DNA from: Rhodococcus sp. G-MC3
GTDB taxonomy: Bacteria; Actinomycetota; Actinomycetes; Mycobacteriales; Mycobacteriaceae
Reading direction: 5' to 3'
Assembly (NCBI RefSeq): GCF_030063335.1
Contig: NZ_JASISW010000007.1
Span: 1 to 64,000, forward strand
Length of the DNA stretch: 64,000 nt
Positions 38,609 to 53,042 of this stretch are shown here, piece after piece (position 1 is the first letter of the stretch; the number at the start of each line of letters is the position of its first letter). A program made the translations under genes and the position numbers. The notes beneath the pieces were generated by a model. It worked only from the letters and a program-made list of their open reading frames with translations. It made no database searches and was not told the origin of the DNA.

Positions 38609-39826
38609 TCAGCGTGCTATTCTCCACTCCGTTTCATCGGACCCGGGCTGCTGCGCGCGCTGAACCTGCTGATTTCGTGGACGACTTCGCTTGGCCCGGT
38701 ATAGGTCTGCGTCGGCCGCTCGGTAGATTTCCACCCACCCACGCGCGGCAGGCATACACACCAGACCCACGCTCCACTCGGCGCGATGCGCACGGCGCAG
38801 GCGGTCGATGATCTGCCACGCCTCGGCTTCGAGGACTCCCGGCATGAAGAGAACGAACTCGTCACCTCCGAGTCGCCCCACGACGTCCCGACGACTCAGC
38901 TCGGCCTTCCATGCCTTCGACACACGGGCAAGCAGTACATCGCCGGCGATATGTCCGTACTCGTCGTTGATCTGCTTGAAATTGTCCAGATCCATCACTG
39001 CCATGCTGACCGAAAGACCGCGCGCTGCGCATATCGGCAGAATCTTCTCGACCTTCGATTCGAATCCGAACCTGTTGAGCAAACCGGTCAGCGCGTCATG
39101 CGTTGCCGAGTAACGCATCCGCCGCGCGAACGCACCGAACACTTCGGTAGCCCCCACCACACCGAGTGCGATGAGAACGTACGAGATGAACGAAGACCCG
39201 AACGGTCCGACGGCGGCGCCGAAAACAGCTGCGACTGCCAGCAGCGCAACCCAAATGCCCGCGGTGCGTTCGGACCAGAACGCACCGATGTGCATACCGA
39301 GGAACATCGTCGCCAATACACCGATCAAGAATCCCGGCAGGGTGTCGGTTGCAACGAATGCCAGTGCAACAGCAACGATCGACATCGCCGTGACCGTTCC
39401 GACAGTTCGTTTGGGACTCGGCCTCTTCGTTCGCAACAACAGGACGATGGACGCGATGCCGAGGGTAATCGAGCCGACAACGGCAAACCTGCCCAACGAG
39501 CTCGTTGTACTCCAGGCAGCACTGCTACCGGCCGCGTACAGCACAGTGGTACCGCCTGCGTACACCAGTAGCGTAAGCCCCGATTCGTCGAGCTTGGGCG
39601 TCTTGGCGAGCATCCAGTCGATCATGGGCGGGAGACCGAATACGGAGACCGCTGAGCCCCGCTCATCGCCACGCCAGGCGTGACTACCGAGGATGTGACT
39701 ACCGGGGATGAGGGTGCAGCGGATGAGGGTGCAGCGGTCCGACCAAAACGATTCAGCACTACCGACCTCCCCCACGACATCGCGCTCGGCGCCTCTGGCC
39801 ATGTCTGTCGTGCGGGACTTTAACAC
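38609..39826 (-). CDS. GGDEF-domain (diguanylate cyclase-like) membrane protein
   Basis: About 405 residues (start uncertain: GTG 39826, ATG 39802, or ATG 39625). A block of about six to seven membrane segments (100-245) precedes a GGDEF domain (about 245-380) with RLGGDEFVLF, so catalytic residues appear intact and cyclic di-GMP synthesis from two GTPs is plausible. Residues about 30-55 are encoded by two 15-bp tandem duplications (39681-39740), not a conserved domain, which argues for the later start. No EAL domain is present. DnaA-box-like sequences lie downstream (38571-38591). Function in this locus is unknown. Confidence 0.8.
   Translation of the reverse strand: MLKSRTTDMARGAERDVVGEVGSAESFWSDRCTLIRCTLIPGSHILGSHAWRGDERGSAVSVFGLPPMIDWMLAKTPKLDESGLTLLVYAGGTTVLYAAGSSAAWSTTSSLGRFAVVGSITLGIASIVLLLRTKRPSPKRTVGTVTAMSIVAVALAFVATDTLPGFLIGVLATMFLGMHIGAFWSERTAGIWVALLAVAAVFGAAVGPFGSSFISYVLIALGVVGATEVFGAFARRMRYSATHDALTGLLNRFGFESKVEKILPICAARGLSVSMAVMDLDNFKQINDEYGHIAGDVLLARVSKAWKAELSRRDVVGRLGGDEFVLFMPGVLEAEAWQIIDRLRRAHRAEWSVGLVCMPAARGWVEIYRAADADLYRAKRSRPRNQQVQRAQQPGSDETEWRIAR
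39681..39740. repeat. Two successive 15-bp tandem duplications
   Basis: TGACTACCGAGGATG (39681-39695) is followed by TGACTACCGGGGATG, then AGGGTGCAGCGGATG and AGGGTGCAGCGGTCC (39711-39740). All stay in the GGDEF frame, encoding a repeat of CTLIR/CTLIP and GSHILGSH type. Confidence 0.85.
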
Positions 39827-39900
39827 TTTCTACCGACATTCGACCTGGCACCGAGCAATGAAGCCACCAGGGTTGTGACGATTGCTGGCAACCGCAGTAG

Positions 39901-40845
39901 TCAGGAGGCGAGCGCGGCCTCCCGTGCAAGCAGCCGATCACGCGACTCTTCGAACTTCGACGCCTTCATCAACAGGTCCTCCGTGAACTCCGCCAGCCGA
40001 TCACGATCCTTCTCACCTTCGCCGGAGAAGTCGTTGCGCTCGAAGATCTGCCATTTGCGCAAGACGGGCATCAACACCTCGTCCAGGTGCTGCCGCAGAT
40101 CGTAGATTCCATACTTGGCCAACTGCATCGCGTTCTTCCTGAAATTGGGCATGTTCAGGCCGGGCATTGCAAAATCGGTGACCACGTCGGCAATGGCGCG
40201 CACCATCTGGTCCGGTGTGAGATCGAGTGCCGCAGCACCCAGATTTCGGTAGAAGATCATGTGCAGGTTTTCGTCCGCGGCAATGCGAGCCAGCATCTTG
40301 TCCGCCACTTCGTCGCCGCACGCGTGTCCGGTATTGCGATGCGAGACACGCGTGGCAAGTTCCTGAAGCGTCACGTACGCCACCGAGTGCAGGAAGTTCT
40401 TCCCGTCCATCGGGGCATCTACTCCCGTGGTCATATGCTGCATCCGTGCTCGCTCGAGCTCGACGGGGTCGACTGCCCGCGTCACCACGAGATAGTCGCG
40501 CATGACGATGCCATGGCGGTGCTCCTCGGCCGTCCATCGCCCGACCCAGGTTCCCCACGCACCGTCGAGCGAGAAGTTGTCGGCCAGTCCCCGGTGGTAC
40601 GACGGAAGGTTGTCCTCGGTGAGCAGATTGGTGATCATCGCCGTACGAGCGAGATCGGACAACGATGACTGCGACTCGTGCCAGTCGTCGCCACCCATGG
40701 CAGCGAAGTTTCGTCCTTCGTCCCAGGGAATGTAATCGTGGGGATGCCACTCCCTGGCCATCGACAGATGTCGATCGAGGTTCTGGGTGAGTGTCTCGTC
40801 GAGCTCTGTCAGCAGTTCGGTGTGTTCGAGGTAACGCATAGTCAT
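39901..40845 (-). CDS. Soluble acyl-ACP desaturase-like di-iron protein (DesA1/DesA2 type)
   Basis: About 314 residues; similar along its length to the mycobacterial DesA1/DesA2 proteins. Diiron ligand motifs are visible: TEDNLPSYHR, TAEEHRHG and ADENLHMIFYR, with HDYIPW near the N-terminus. These soluble ferritin-like proteins insert double bonds into ACP-bound chains; mycobacterial DesA1 is tied to mycolate synthesis. The start is ATG 40845 or ATG 40839 behind AAAGGAAAG; the longer frame to 40989 is not family-like. It stands 75 bases before the GGDEF gene start. Confidence 0.9.
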   Translation of the reverse strand: MTMRYLEHTELLTELDETLTQNLDRHLSMAREWHPHDYIPWDEGRNFAAMGGDDWHESQSSLSDLARTAMITNLLTEDNLPSYHRGLADNFSLDGAWGTWVGRWTAEEHRHGIVMRDYLVVTRAVDPVELERARMQHMTTGVDAPMDGKNFLHSVAYVTLQELATRVSHRNTGHACGDEVADKMLARIAADENLHMIFYRNLGAAALDLTPDQMVRAIADVVTDFAMPGLNMPNFRKNAMQLAKYGIYDLRQHLDEVLMPVLRKWQIFERNDFSGEGEKDRDRLAEFTEDLLMKASKFEESRDRLLAREAALAS

Positions 40846-41232
40846 CTTTCCTTTGTTCAGGAGAGCATTCGATCGACACCCGGGTATGAATCCTCGAACG
40901 GCAAGGCGCACTGACCAGATCGGTGGCACGCGGAGGGCTCGCGGCGTGGGCGATCGCACCCCCCTGCGGTGCGACCGCTCCACGAGCACTTCCTGGAGAT
41001 CGACTTCGCACCGAACGGTAGGCGCTGCACATCACCTGTGTCTCGGGCGCACAGATTCTCTGGACAGGTCCACACCGACTTCTACCTGGGTTGGAACCGA
41101 TCACAACACCCGTTGGAAACCCATCTGCACGCTCGAGCTGGTCCGACCCCGTACAGCTGAGCCCGACGTAAGCCTGAATTTCCCCGCGAACGAAAAAAGA
41201 CGCCCAGCTGATGCTGGACGTCTTTTCCACTG
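40846..41232. promoter_or_regulatory. Desaturase upstream region and tRNA-Ala 3' flank
   Basis: No conserved gene is recognisable. The region holds the expected promoter of the desaturase gene and, at 41193-41226, a hairpin ending the tRNA-Ala transcript. Confidence 0.35.
41193..41226 (-). terminator. Intrinsic terminator of tRNA-Ala (tRNA-Ile/Ala unit)
   Basis: On the minus strand GACGTCCAGC, loop ATCA, GCTGGGCGTC (one G-T pair) is followed by TTTTTT. The plus strand also carries a short T-run, so it may work both ways. It lies seven bases past the tRNA-Ala 3' end. Confidence 0.85.
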
Positions 41233-41305
41233 TGGAGCCTAGGAGATTCGAACTCCTGACATCTGCCTTGCAAAGGCAGCGCTCTACCAACTGAGCTAAG
41301 GCCCC
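41233..41305 (-). tRNA. tRNA-Ala (anticodon TGC)
   Basis: 73 nt on the minus strand: GGGGCCT acceptor with AGGCTCC partner and discriminator A, D-arm GCTCAGTTGGTAGAGC, anticodon loop TTTGCAA (TGC), T-arm GGAGTTCGAATCTCC. No CCA is encoded. Confidence 0.95.
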
Positions 41306-41518
41306 GGGTCGTGGCTTTCAAAATATACTAACTTCGCAAGCGAACAATACCCTACACTCTTGCGACCAACGAACTTCTCACGAAGGTGAAAGCTTGTGCC
41401 AGACACCATCTCCGCTACGTGCAGTACGTATCTTCGACGCCGCCACAACACTTGCAGCCACCGCCGCGACAAAGAGAAGAATCTTCACAGAATCTTTCCC
41501 TCTCAGTATCGTTCGGTG

Positions 41519-41592
41519 TGGGCCTAGGAGGACTTGAACCTCCGACCTCTTCCTTATCAGGGAAGCGCTCTAACCGCCTGAGCTATAGGCCC
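41519..41592 (-). tRNA. tRNA-Ile (anticodon GAT)
   Basis: 74 nt on the minus strand: GGGCCTA acceptor with TAGGCCC and discriminator A, D-arm GCTCAGGCGGTTAGAGC, anticodon loop CTGATAA (GAT), T-arm GGAGGTTCAAGTCCTCC. Paired with tRNA-Ala, as seen next to gyrA in mycobacteria. Confidence 0.95.
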
Positions 41593-41701
41593 GCGTACCT
41601 CGATTCGCGTGAAGATTTCTCTTCTCGAACCGAGGAGTGAGGTTACCGTATCGAACCGCTGTACTCCAAAACGTCTCGACACGGCCCCTCGTCCGCTGCG
41701 C

Positions 41702-43089
41702 TCAGTCTCGATCCGCCAGCGTCACTTCGACGCCGCCGACCAGGTCTGATGACAAGTTGTAGATGAACGATCCAATGGTCGTCAGAGCCGTGAACAAGAC
41801 AACGTTGATGATGCCGATCACAGCTGCGTAACCGAAGACCTGACCGGCACTGACCAGACCGCCATCCCCTGATTCGTTGACGATCTCGGTGAACGCACTG
41901 TTCAGGCGATCCCAGACGCCCATGCCGTCCAGCACCGCGTACAGCAGGCCGATCGCAACCATCCATACGAAGAACAGCGAGACGGCGATAACGAGCGAGA
42001 TCTTGAGCGTCGACCATGGATCGATCTTCCGCAGTTGGATCGTCGCACGCAGGACATCACCTCCCTCGCGGGGATCGACCGCAGCAGGCTGAGCAACCTG
42101 TCGAGTCTCGGCCGCCGGGCCGGAGTGGCGAACCTCCGACAGGTCCGGCATGTCCTTCGCGAGATCCTTGCGCTCGATGTGCCGTGTGGGTCCGTCGATC
42201 ACCGCTGCCTTCGACTTCGCGGCCTCGCGGCGCTGAGTCTTCGCGTCCGGATCCTCGGCGTACCCCGCTTGGCGAACTGCGGCAACCGACGTTGCAGCCG
42301 CCGCGGACTCCACTGGACCGCCCTGCGGAAGAGAACCTCCACGAGCGGACAGATTGGTCTGCGGTTGGTTCTGGGTGTTGTTCGGTACTTGAATCTGGGG
42401 CCCGCGGGCATCGCCGCCCTGCTGCGGATTCCTCTGCCCACGCTGCCACGGGGGTGGTCCTGACGGCGCGCCCTGGTTCGGGTTGCCCTGGTTCGGGTTG
42501 CCCTGAACTGGGTGCGACTGGACCGGACTCGACTGCGTGGGTGCACCGGGCCGAGGAGGTTGTGCTCCGGCCGCACGGAGCGAATCCAGATGCTCGGATG
42601 CACCCGTCGAGGAATCGCTTTGCTGCTCGACCCGTGGAGCGGCTTGTGTCGGGGGCTGCTGCTCGGCCACCGGCCGTGGTGCCACCGGCGGCCGCTGGGT
42701 AGGAGGCTGAACACTTGGAGACTGGAGAGTCCGAGCATCCGCTGTAGAGCGACCCGCAGACGCTGGGGCCTCCTGCCGTTCTGCCGGAGCAGGCTGACCC
42801 GCCGACTGAGGAGCAGCTGGCCGCTCGGGCGACGGAGATGCAGCCGGAGCCGCGGGACGCTGAGCCGAGCCCGGACGACCGGGGACTTGTCCCGCGGCCT
42901 GAGGTCCACGCGCCTGCGGACGTGCATCCTGCGGACGTGCACCCTGCGGAGGTGGCGTTGCAGCAGCAGGTCGAGCTGCAGGCTCGCCGTCTGGCCTCGT
43001 CGCGGGCTGCGGCCGCGCGGGCTGGCGCGGCTGCTCGGCCTGCTCACTCGACGGAACGGGCCTGCTACCAGGCCTGTTGGGAGTGCTCA

Positions 43090-43090
<1 letters not shown>
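41702..43090 (-). CDS. DUF3566 membrane protein with long Pro/Gln/Ala-rich N-terminus
   Basis: A 462-residue protein. About 320 residues are low-complexity, rich in Pro, Gln, Ala and Asn (PNQGNPNQGAPSG, AAPAASPSPERPA). The C-terminal DUF3566 domain (about 340-460) has two membrane segments (KISLVIAVSLFFVWMVAIGLLYAVL and QVFGYAAVIGIINVVLFTALTTIG). It is the Rv0007 equivalent immediately downstream of gyrA and overlaps it by one base (ATG at 43090 and the gyrA stop), so it is co-transcribed with the gyrase. The function is unknown. Confidence 0.9.
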
Positions 43091-45636
<2,546 letters not shown>

Positions 45637-45678
45637 CTAAACTCCTTCAAAGTCTTTGTGGCGAAGCAGGTTTCAGGC

Positions 45679-48007
<2,329 letters not shown>

Positions 48008-49132
48008 TCACAGGTCCAGCACGATACGACCGCCATCTGCGCGTGAGACGCAGATCAACATTTCGTCGTGCTGTTCTTCCGGCGTCAATCGGTTTTCCCG
48101 GTGATCGGGTGTTCCGACGAGGACACGCGTGCGGCAAGTGCCACAGAATCCCTGCTGACAGGAGTAGGCAACGTTGGGTTTGACCTCTCGAATTGCCTGC
48201 AGCGCAGACTTGTCCGCAGGCACGGTGACGATCGTTCCCGAATCGACGAGCTGGACTTCGAATTCCACACCGTCTCGCACCGCGGGCGGCGAGAAGCGTT
48301 CGAAATACAGATGTGTCGCGGGCACGTCGTCGAAGGCCAGACGCACCGCATCGATCATCGGGGGCGGACCACAGCAGTACACCGCACCGCCTACGGCAGC
48401 AGCGAGAAGTTGCGCAGCGGTCGGTATTCCGTCCACGTCATTGGTGCGGACTACCACTCGATCGCTGTTCCACGACTCGATCTCCTCGAGAAACGGCAAC
48501 GAATCCCGCGTCCGGCCGCAGTACACCAGATGCCAGTCCATCCCCAGAAGTCGCGCCGATCGCACCATCGGCAGGATCGCGGTGATACCGATCCCGCCGG
48601 CGATGAAGACCGCGGCCCCACCGCGCACGAACGGGAACCCGTTGCGTGGCCCTCGCACCGTCAGCCCTGCCCCTAGCTCCAGCGAATGCATCTCGGCCGA
48701 GCCCCCACCGCCGTCCGGAACATGGCGCACCGCAACGGTATACGAGCGGCGGTCGGCTGGATCGCCGCACAGCGAATACTGACGCTTGCGTCCGGACGGC
48801 AGCTGGAAGTCCATATGCATCCCAGGAGACCACGACGGTAGATCGACGGCTTCGGCAGCGACGAACGTCAACCGAACCACCATCTGATCGCGGCAGAGAA
48901 CCTCACGGCGCTCGAGTGTCAGTGCCAATTCGCGCGCGAGGGGCGGCGACGCGAAGTCACTGCTGTACTCGCCGTTGTCGAGCAGAGCAAACCATTTGTC
49001 CAGCGCATCGGTGACGATGGAGACCGTCTGGTCAGGCACCCCTCGGCCGTACAGGTCGGGTGGAACAGAACGTCCCACTCGATAGCCTTCGACCGTCTTG
49101 GTCATTTTGGAGAGAGTCCGGCGTAGGCCCAT
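48008..49132 (-). CDS. Ferredoxin reductase-type flavoprotein with C-terminal 2Fe-2S domain
   Basis: About 374 residues (start ATG 49132, or ATG 49105 at MTKTVEG). Domain order: flavin-binding barrel (RQYSLCGDP; about 90-190), NAD-binding domain (FIAGGIGITAILPM, CGPPPMI) and a C-terminal plant-type 2Fe-2S domain with CQQGFCGTCRTRV and a later Cys (LICVS). It resembles the phthalate dioxygenase-reductase/VanB family. It is nine bases downstream of the di-iron protein gene and probably supplies it with electrons from NAD(P)H. The partner reaction is unknown. Confidence 0.88.
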   Translation of the reverse strand: MGLRRTLSKMTKTVEGYRVGRSVPPDLYGRGVPDQTVSIVTDALDKWFALLDNGEYSSDFASPPLARELALTLERREVLCRDQMVVRLTFVAAEAVDLPSWSPGMHMDFQLPSGRKRQYSLCGDPADRRSYTVAVRHVPDGGGGSAEMHSLELGAGLTVRGPRNGFPFVRGGAAVFIAGGIGITAILPMVRSARLLGMDWHLVYCGRTRDSLPFLEEIESWNSDRVVVRTNDVDGIPTAAQLLAAAVGGAVYCCGPPPMIDAVRLAFDDVPATHLYFERFSPPAVRDGVEFEVQLVDSGTIVTVPADKSALQAIREVKPNVAYSCQQGFCGTCRTRVLVGTPDHRENRLTPEEQHDEMLICVSRADGGRIVLDL

Positions 49133-49140
49133 CGAACGTG

Positions 49141-50061
49141 TCACTGAGCCGCTGCACGTGCAGCAGGCGAATGTGCGAGGTACTGCACTGCCTGGTCGGT
49201 CGACCCCTCCTGTGAGGGGTGGTAGTCGCTGCGGAGGTATCGGAGCGAGGCCTTCCACAACATCGCTGCCGAGGGAAACAGTCCACGCCGGGTAACTCGT
49301 CGAAAGTCACCAATGGTGGGACGTCGCTTCTTCGACGGCAACGCCGCCAACGTCGGATCCTGATCCATCAAGTACCGAACACCTCTGGTCCAGAACCAGA
49401 CCAATGTTGGTGCGATCACGATGTAGGTCCGTAAACGCCGGATCGGCCGAACGTCGAAATACTGCATCACCTCGAACGCAACGGACCTGTGTTCGACTTC
49501 CTCGGCACCGTGCCAGCGCAGTAAATCGAGCATCGTCGGGTCGACCTTCACGGCGTCGAGTTCGCGGGCGTTGAGCACCCAGTCTCCGAGGAACGCCGTC
49601 AGATGTTCGACGGCGGCGATGAGCGCTACACGCTCGACGAGACTGTTTCTTCCATGGCTGGAGCGATTGCCGAGTGCGCGGCCGAACAAAAACTGCATTT
49701 GTTCGACATAAGGAGCCACGTCGATGCCGTGGGCGGTCAGGGAATCGAGAACCTGCGTGTGCGCGGTGGCATGCATTGCCTCCTGACCGATGAAACCGAT
49801 GACGTCCTCACGAAGCTGATCGTCGTGAATGAGAGGCAATGCCTCCTTGAACGTTCGGACGAACCACTCTTCACCTTCAGGCAGAAGTAGGTGCATCACG
49901 TTGAAGAGGTGAGTGGCCAGTGCGTCGTCGTCCACATAATGCAGCGGGAGCGAGCTCCAGTCGAACGCAACATTGCGCGCGTGCAACACAACTCGATCCT
50001 CAGGCTTGTCCTCAGGCTTACGGGAAACTCTCACAGGTCCCGGTTGCTCAACAGAAAACAC
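49141..50061 (-). CDS. Ferritin-like di-iron PF10118-type protein
   Basis: A 306-residue protein of the family labelled predicted metal-dependent hydrolase. It is a helical bundle with di-iron ligand motifs: GEEWFVRTFKEA, GQEAMHATAH, VEHLTAF and HGAEEVEHRSVAF. Such motifs suggest an oxygen-activating di-iron enzyme more than a hydrolase. The start is GTG at 50061 (VFSVEQPGP) after GAAGGGAAC, with longer frames starting with non-conserved residues. It is co-transcribed with the 2Fe-2S flavin reductase, so the pair probably forms a two-component monooxygenase or desaturase acting on lipid or another hydrophobic substrate. Confidence 0.78.
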   Translation of the reverse strand: MFSVEQPGPVRVSRKPEDKPEDRVVLHARNVAFDWSSLPLHYVDDDALATHLFNVMHLLLPEGEEWFVRTFKEALPLIHDDQLREDVIGFIGQEAMHATAHTQVLDSLTAHGIDVAPYVEQMQFLFGRALGNRSSHGRNSLVERVALIAAVEHLTAFLGDWVLNARELDAVKVDPTMLDLLRWHGAEEVEHRSVAFEVMQYFDVRPIRRLRTYIVIAPTLVWFWTRGVRYLMDQDPTLAALPSKKRRPTIGDFRRVTRRGLFPSAAMLWKASLRYLRSDYHPSQEGSTDQAVQYLAHSPAARAAAQ

Positions 50062-50212
50062 GAGTTCCCTTCGTCGGTGTGACACTTCCTCATGCCATGT
50101 TCGAACCCGACACTCGCCACAGCAAAGTAAAACGCTACGGGCACCCGAGTACCAATGCAACCAAGATCACTCTTGGGGTTTCATAAGTAAGTATTAAGAG
50201 GGAACAAGACTT

Positions 50213-50773
50213 TTACCCATAGGTGTCGCGGGGACCGCGCCCTTTTACGTGGCGATCCCCCTTGCGCCAACTCATCGTCGTCGGTCCGTGGATCTTCAGC
50301 GATTTCACGACGCCGTGCCCGACGGCCGCGGCGATCTTGGCCAGAATCTGCGGCTGCATCAGCCGAAGCTGGGTTGCCCACGCCGTCGACTCTGCGGTGA
50401 TGCTGAGAATGCCGTCGTCGAGTTTTGTCGGGGTCGCATGCGAGGCGATGTCCTCACCCACCACCGCAGGCCACCTACCGAGCACCGTGCCCTCCGACAC
50501 CTTGTCGGACCACCCTCGTTTCTTCGCGATGGATCCAGTGAGCGAGCCGAGCGTCTGCGGATCACGATCGTCGGGTCCGGGGCCAGACCATCCACGCTTG
50601 CGTCGCCCGCGCAATGCTCGAACACCACCGGTCGGCGACGACCGGCCCTGTCCGACAGACTTTCCACTGGCTTTCGCGGCCGCACGCGCATCCTCGAGGG
50701 CTCGCCGTGCAAGATCGATACCTTTGAGTTCCGGTTCCGGTCCAGACGTTCCCTCAGCTTCATCCTCGTTCAT
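50213..50773 (-). CDS. dciA: DciA family (DUF721) replicative-helicase-operator protein
   Basis: A 186-residue protein. A disordered N-terminus (1-75) is followed by the DUF721 domain (about 80-170: [42 protein letters not shown]). In bacteria without DnaC or DnaI, DciA loads or assists the DnaB helicase. The ATG overlaps the recF stop by four bases (50770-50773), so it is coupled to recF. The name is by family; actinobacterial function is supported by work in mycobacteria. Confidence 0.9.
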   Translation of the reverse strand: MNEDEAEGTSGPEPELKGIDLARRALEDARAAAKASGKSVGQGRSSPTGGVRALRGRRKRGWSGPGPDDRDPQTLGSLTGSIAKKRGWSDKVSEGTVLGRWPAVVGEDIASHATPTKLDDGILSITAESTAWATQLRLMQPQILAKIAAAVGHGVVKSLKIHGPTTMSWRKGDRHVKGRGPRDTYG

Positions 50774-52038
50774 CGATCCACCTCGTCCTCGACCAGAGCA
50801 TCGATGACCTTGCCGGTATCGGAGACAGTCGAGGTTCGTACCGAATCGCCTTGCTTGGAATCACCTTGCTTGGAATGACTTTCGAAAGCTTCGATATCGA
50901 AGCGATGTGCATCGAGCTCCGGCGGGACGTCCTCGCCGACGGCTGCGGTGATCAATACCTGCTCGGCCTCGGCTGCAACCTTGGCAAGAGCACTACGACG
51001 CTTACGGTCGAGTTCGGCGAAAACGTCGTCGAGCATCAACACCGGATCGGTTCCTTCCGCACGGAGCAAAGCAAAAGACGCTAATCGTAGCGAGAGCGCG
51101 AACGACCACGATTCTCCATGGCTTGCAAAGCCTTTGGCTGGTTGTTCACCCAGCACGAGTTCCAGATCGTCCCGATGAGGACCGACAAGGCAGACGCCTC
51201 GCTCGATCTCGCGCTGCCGGACCTGGGTGAGCTGATGTAGAAAGGCAGCTTCGAGAACCTCGACATCATCGGGTTCGGGAGTTCGATCGGGTTCGGCGAA
51301 CTCCGGCGGCAGCGCATCGGCGAGGCTGCAGCGATACACCGTTGTAGCCGAACGTGATTCCGGCGCGATCGACGCATAGGATTCAGTGACATACGGCGTC
51401 AGTTCGTGAACCAGCCCGATCCGTGCCGCCAATAACTCGGCGCCGTGCGCGGCCAGATGACCGTCCCACACGTCGAGCGTCGCCAACGCGCTCGCGCCGT
51501 CGCTCGAGCGTGACCCCCGCCGAAGGGCACCCCCGGCAGTCTTCAGCAGCGCCGAACGTTGTCTCAGCACTTTCTCGTAATCCGCACGCACACCGGCCAT
51601 TCGGGGCCGACGAGTCGTGAGGAGCTCGTCGAGATACCGTCGCCGCTCACCTGGGTCGCCTCGTACGAGTGACAAATCCTCCGGCGCGAACAAAACACCG
51701 TGCAGTACACCGAGAATCTCACGCGGCCGCCGAACCGGCGACCTGTTCATCCTCGCCTTGTTCGCCCTGCCCGAAACTATCTCGACGTCGATTTCGAGTT
51801 CCCGACCACGATTGACCACCGATGCACCGACGAAGGCTCGCTCGGCCCCCACCCTGATCAGAGGAGCGTCATTGGATACTCGATGGGAAGACAGAGTCGA
51901 AAGATATCCGAGCGATTCGATCAAATTCGTCTTGCCGTGCCCGTTCGGGCCAACGAACACCATCGAACCCGGCCCGAGATCGATGGTGACGTCGTCCCAC
52001 GAACGAAAGTCACGCAGGGTGAAAGACCGAACGAACAA
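50770..52038 (-). CDS. recF: DNA replication and repair ATPase RecF
   Basis: A 422-residue SMC-like ATPase: Walker [10 protein letters not shown] at 30-38, signature and Walker [12 protein letters not shown] near 338-348. It helps load RecA at single-strand gaps with RecO and RecR. The C-terminus includes a 15-bp tandem repeat (50849-50878) that gives [11 protein letters not shown], a tail not seen in typical RecF and probably disordered. It lies between gnd and dciA in the usual origin order. Confidence 0.94.
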   Translation of the reverse strand: MFVRSFTLRDFRSWDDVTIDLGPGSMVFVGPNGHGKTNLIESLGYLSTLSSHRVSNDAPLIRVGAERAFVGASVVNRGRELEIDVEIVSGRANKARMNRSPVRRPREILGVLHGVLFAPEDLSLVRGDPGERRRYLDELLTTRRPRMAGVRADYEKVLRQRSALLKTAGGALRRGSRSSDGASALATLDVWDGHLAAHGAELLAARIGLVHELTPYVTESYASIAPESRSATTVYRCSLADALPPEFAEPDRTPEPDDVEVLEAAFLHQLTQVRQREIERGVCLVGPHRDDLELVLGEQPAKGFASHGESWSFALSLRLASFALLRAEGTDPVLMLDDVFAELDRKRRSALAKVAAEAEQVLITAAVGEDVPPELDAHRFDIEAFESHSKQGDSKQGDSVRTSTVSDTGKVIDALVEDEVDR

Positions 52039-52040
52039 AA

Positions 52041-52961
52041 CTAATTCTTGGGATCGGGTGCGCGAAGTGTCTCTTCGGTCGTTGCGCGCTTCACCGCGTG
52101 GCCACCGAACTGATTACGCAACGCCGAGACTGCCTTCATTGCCGGTGAGTCGTCCTGACGTGAGGCGAAGCGAGCGAAGAGCGCAGCCGAGATGACAGGT
52201 GCCGGAACCGCATGCCTGATCGCCTCTTCCACCGTCCACCGTCCCTCACCGGAATCCTCTGTGTAACCGGAAATCTCGGCAAAATCGGGATCCTGAGCGA
52301 GTGCCTGCACCAGGAGATCGAGCAGCCATGACCGCACAACGGTGCCCTTGCTCCATGCCCGCAGCACACCGTGGGTGTCCTGAACCAGCTCTTCGGCCTC
52401 GAGGAGTTCGTACCCCTCGGCGTAGGCCTGCATCAATCCGTACTCGATACCGTTGTGAACCATCTTCGAGTAATGGCCGGCTCCCACGGGGCCTGCGTGG
52501 ACGAAACCGTCGGCACGCTCGCCCTCAGGGCGGAGAGCATCGAAAATCGGCAATGCACGCTCGACGTCCGCGTCCGAGCCACCGACCATCAGGCCGTAGC
52601 CGTTCTCGAGGCCCCAGACACCGCCCGAAACTCCCGCGTCGATGTAGCCGATGCCCTTTTCTGCCAACAATGCCGCGTTGGGGCCGTCGTCGGTGAACCT
52701 GGAGTTACCACCATCGATCACCAGGTCGCCCTCCTCGAGGGCATCGGCAAGTCCCGAGATGGTCGACCGGGTGATGTCGCCCGATGGAACCATGACCCAC
52801 ACGACCCGAGGGGCTGGAAGCGCATCGGCCAACCCCTGCAGTGAAGGTGTGTCGGTCACCTCCGGCCGCGGGTCGTAGCCGATGACCTCGTGACCGTGAG
52901 CGCGCAGACGCTCACGCATGTTGAAGCCCATTTTTCCGAGTCCGACCAGTCCCAGCTGCAT
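52041..52961 (-). CDS. gnd: 6-phosphogluconate dehydrogenase (decarboxylating), short form
   Basis: A 306-residue protein of the short NAD-type family (YqeC/GndA). The cofactor motif is GLGKMG at 7-12, the substrate motif [10 protein letters not shown], and the catalytic segment is [16 protein letters not shown]. It oxidises 6-phosphogluconate to ribulose-5-phosphate with release of CO2. Gnd is found between dnaN and recF in mycolata. It follows dnaN by 82 bases; a separate promoter is possible. Confidence 0.93.
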   Translation of the reverse strand: MQLGLVGLGKMGFNMRERLRAHGHEVIGYDPRPEVTDTPSLQGLADALPAPRVVWVMVPSGDITRSTISGLADALEEGDLVIDGGNSRFTDDGPNAALLAEKGIGYIDAGVSGGVWGLENGYGLMVGGSDADVERALPIFDALRPEGERADGFVHAGPVGAGHYSKMVHNGIEYGLMQAYAEGYELLEAEELVQDTHGVLRAWSKGTVVRSWLLDLLVQALAQDPDFAEISGYTEDSGEGRWTVEEAIRHAVPAPVISAALFARFASRQDDSPAMKAVSALRNQFGGHAVKRATTEETLRAPDPKN

Positions 52962-53042
52962 GCGGAGCGTCCTTCTCTAGTTACGTCGGTGATGGTACAA
53001 GCGCAGCCCTCTCGAGGAGCGCTCACACTCCTGTTTACCGGA

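Noticed and set aside
40853..41242. 129-codon frame upstream of the acyl-ACP desaturase
   Set aside because: It runs over a tRNA-Ala 3' end and terminator; no family resemblance.
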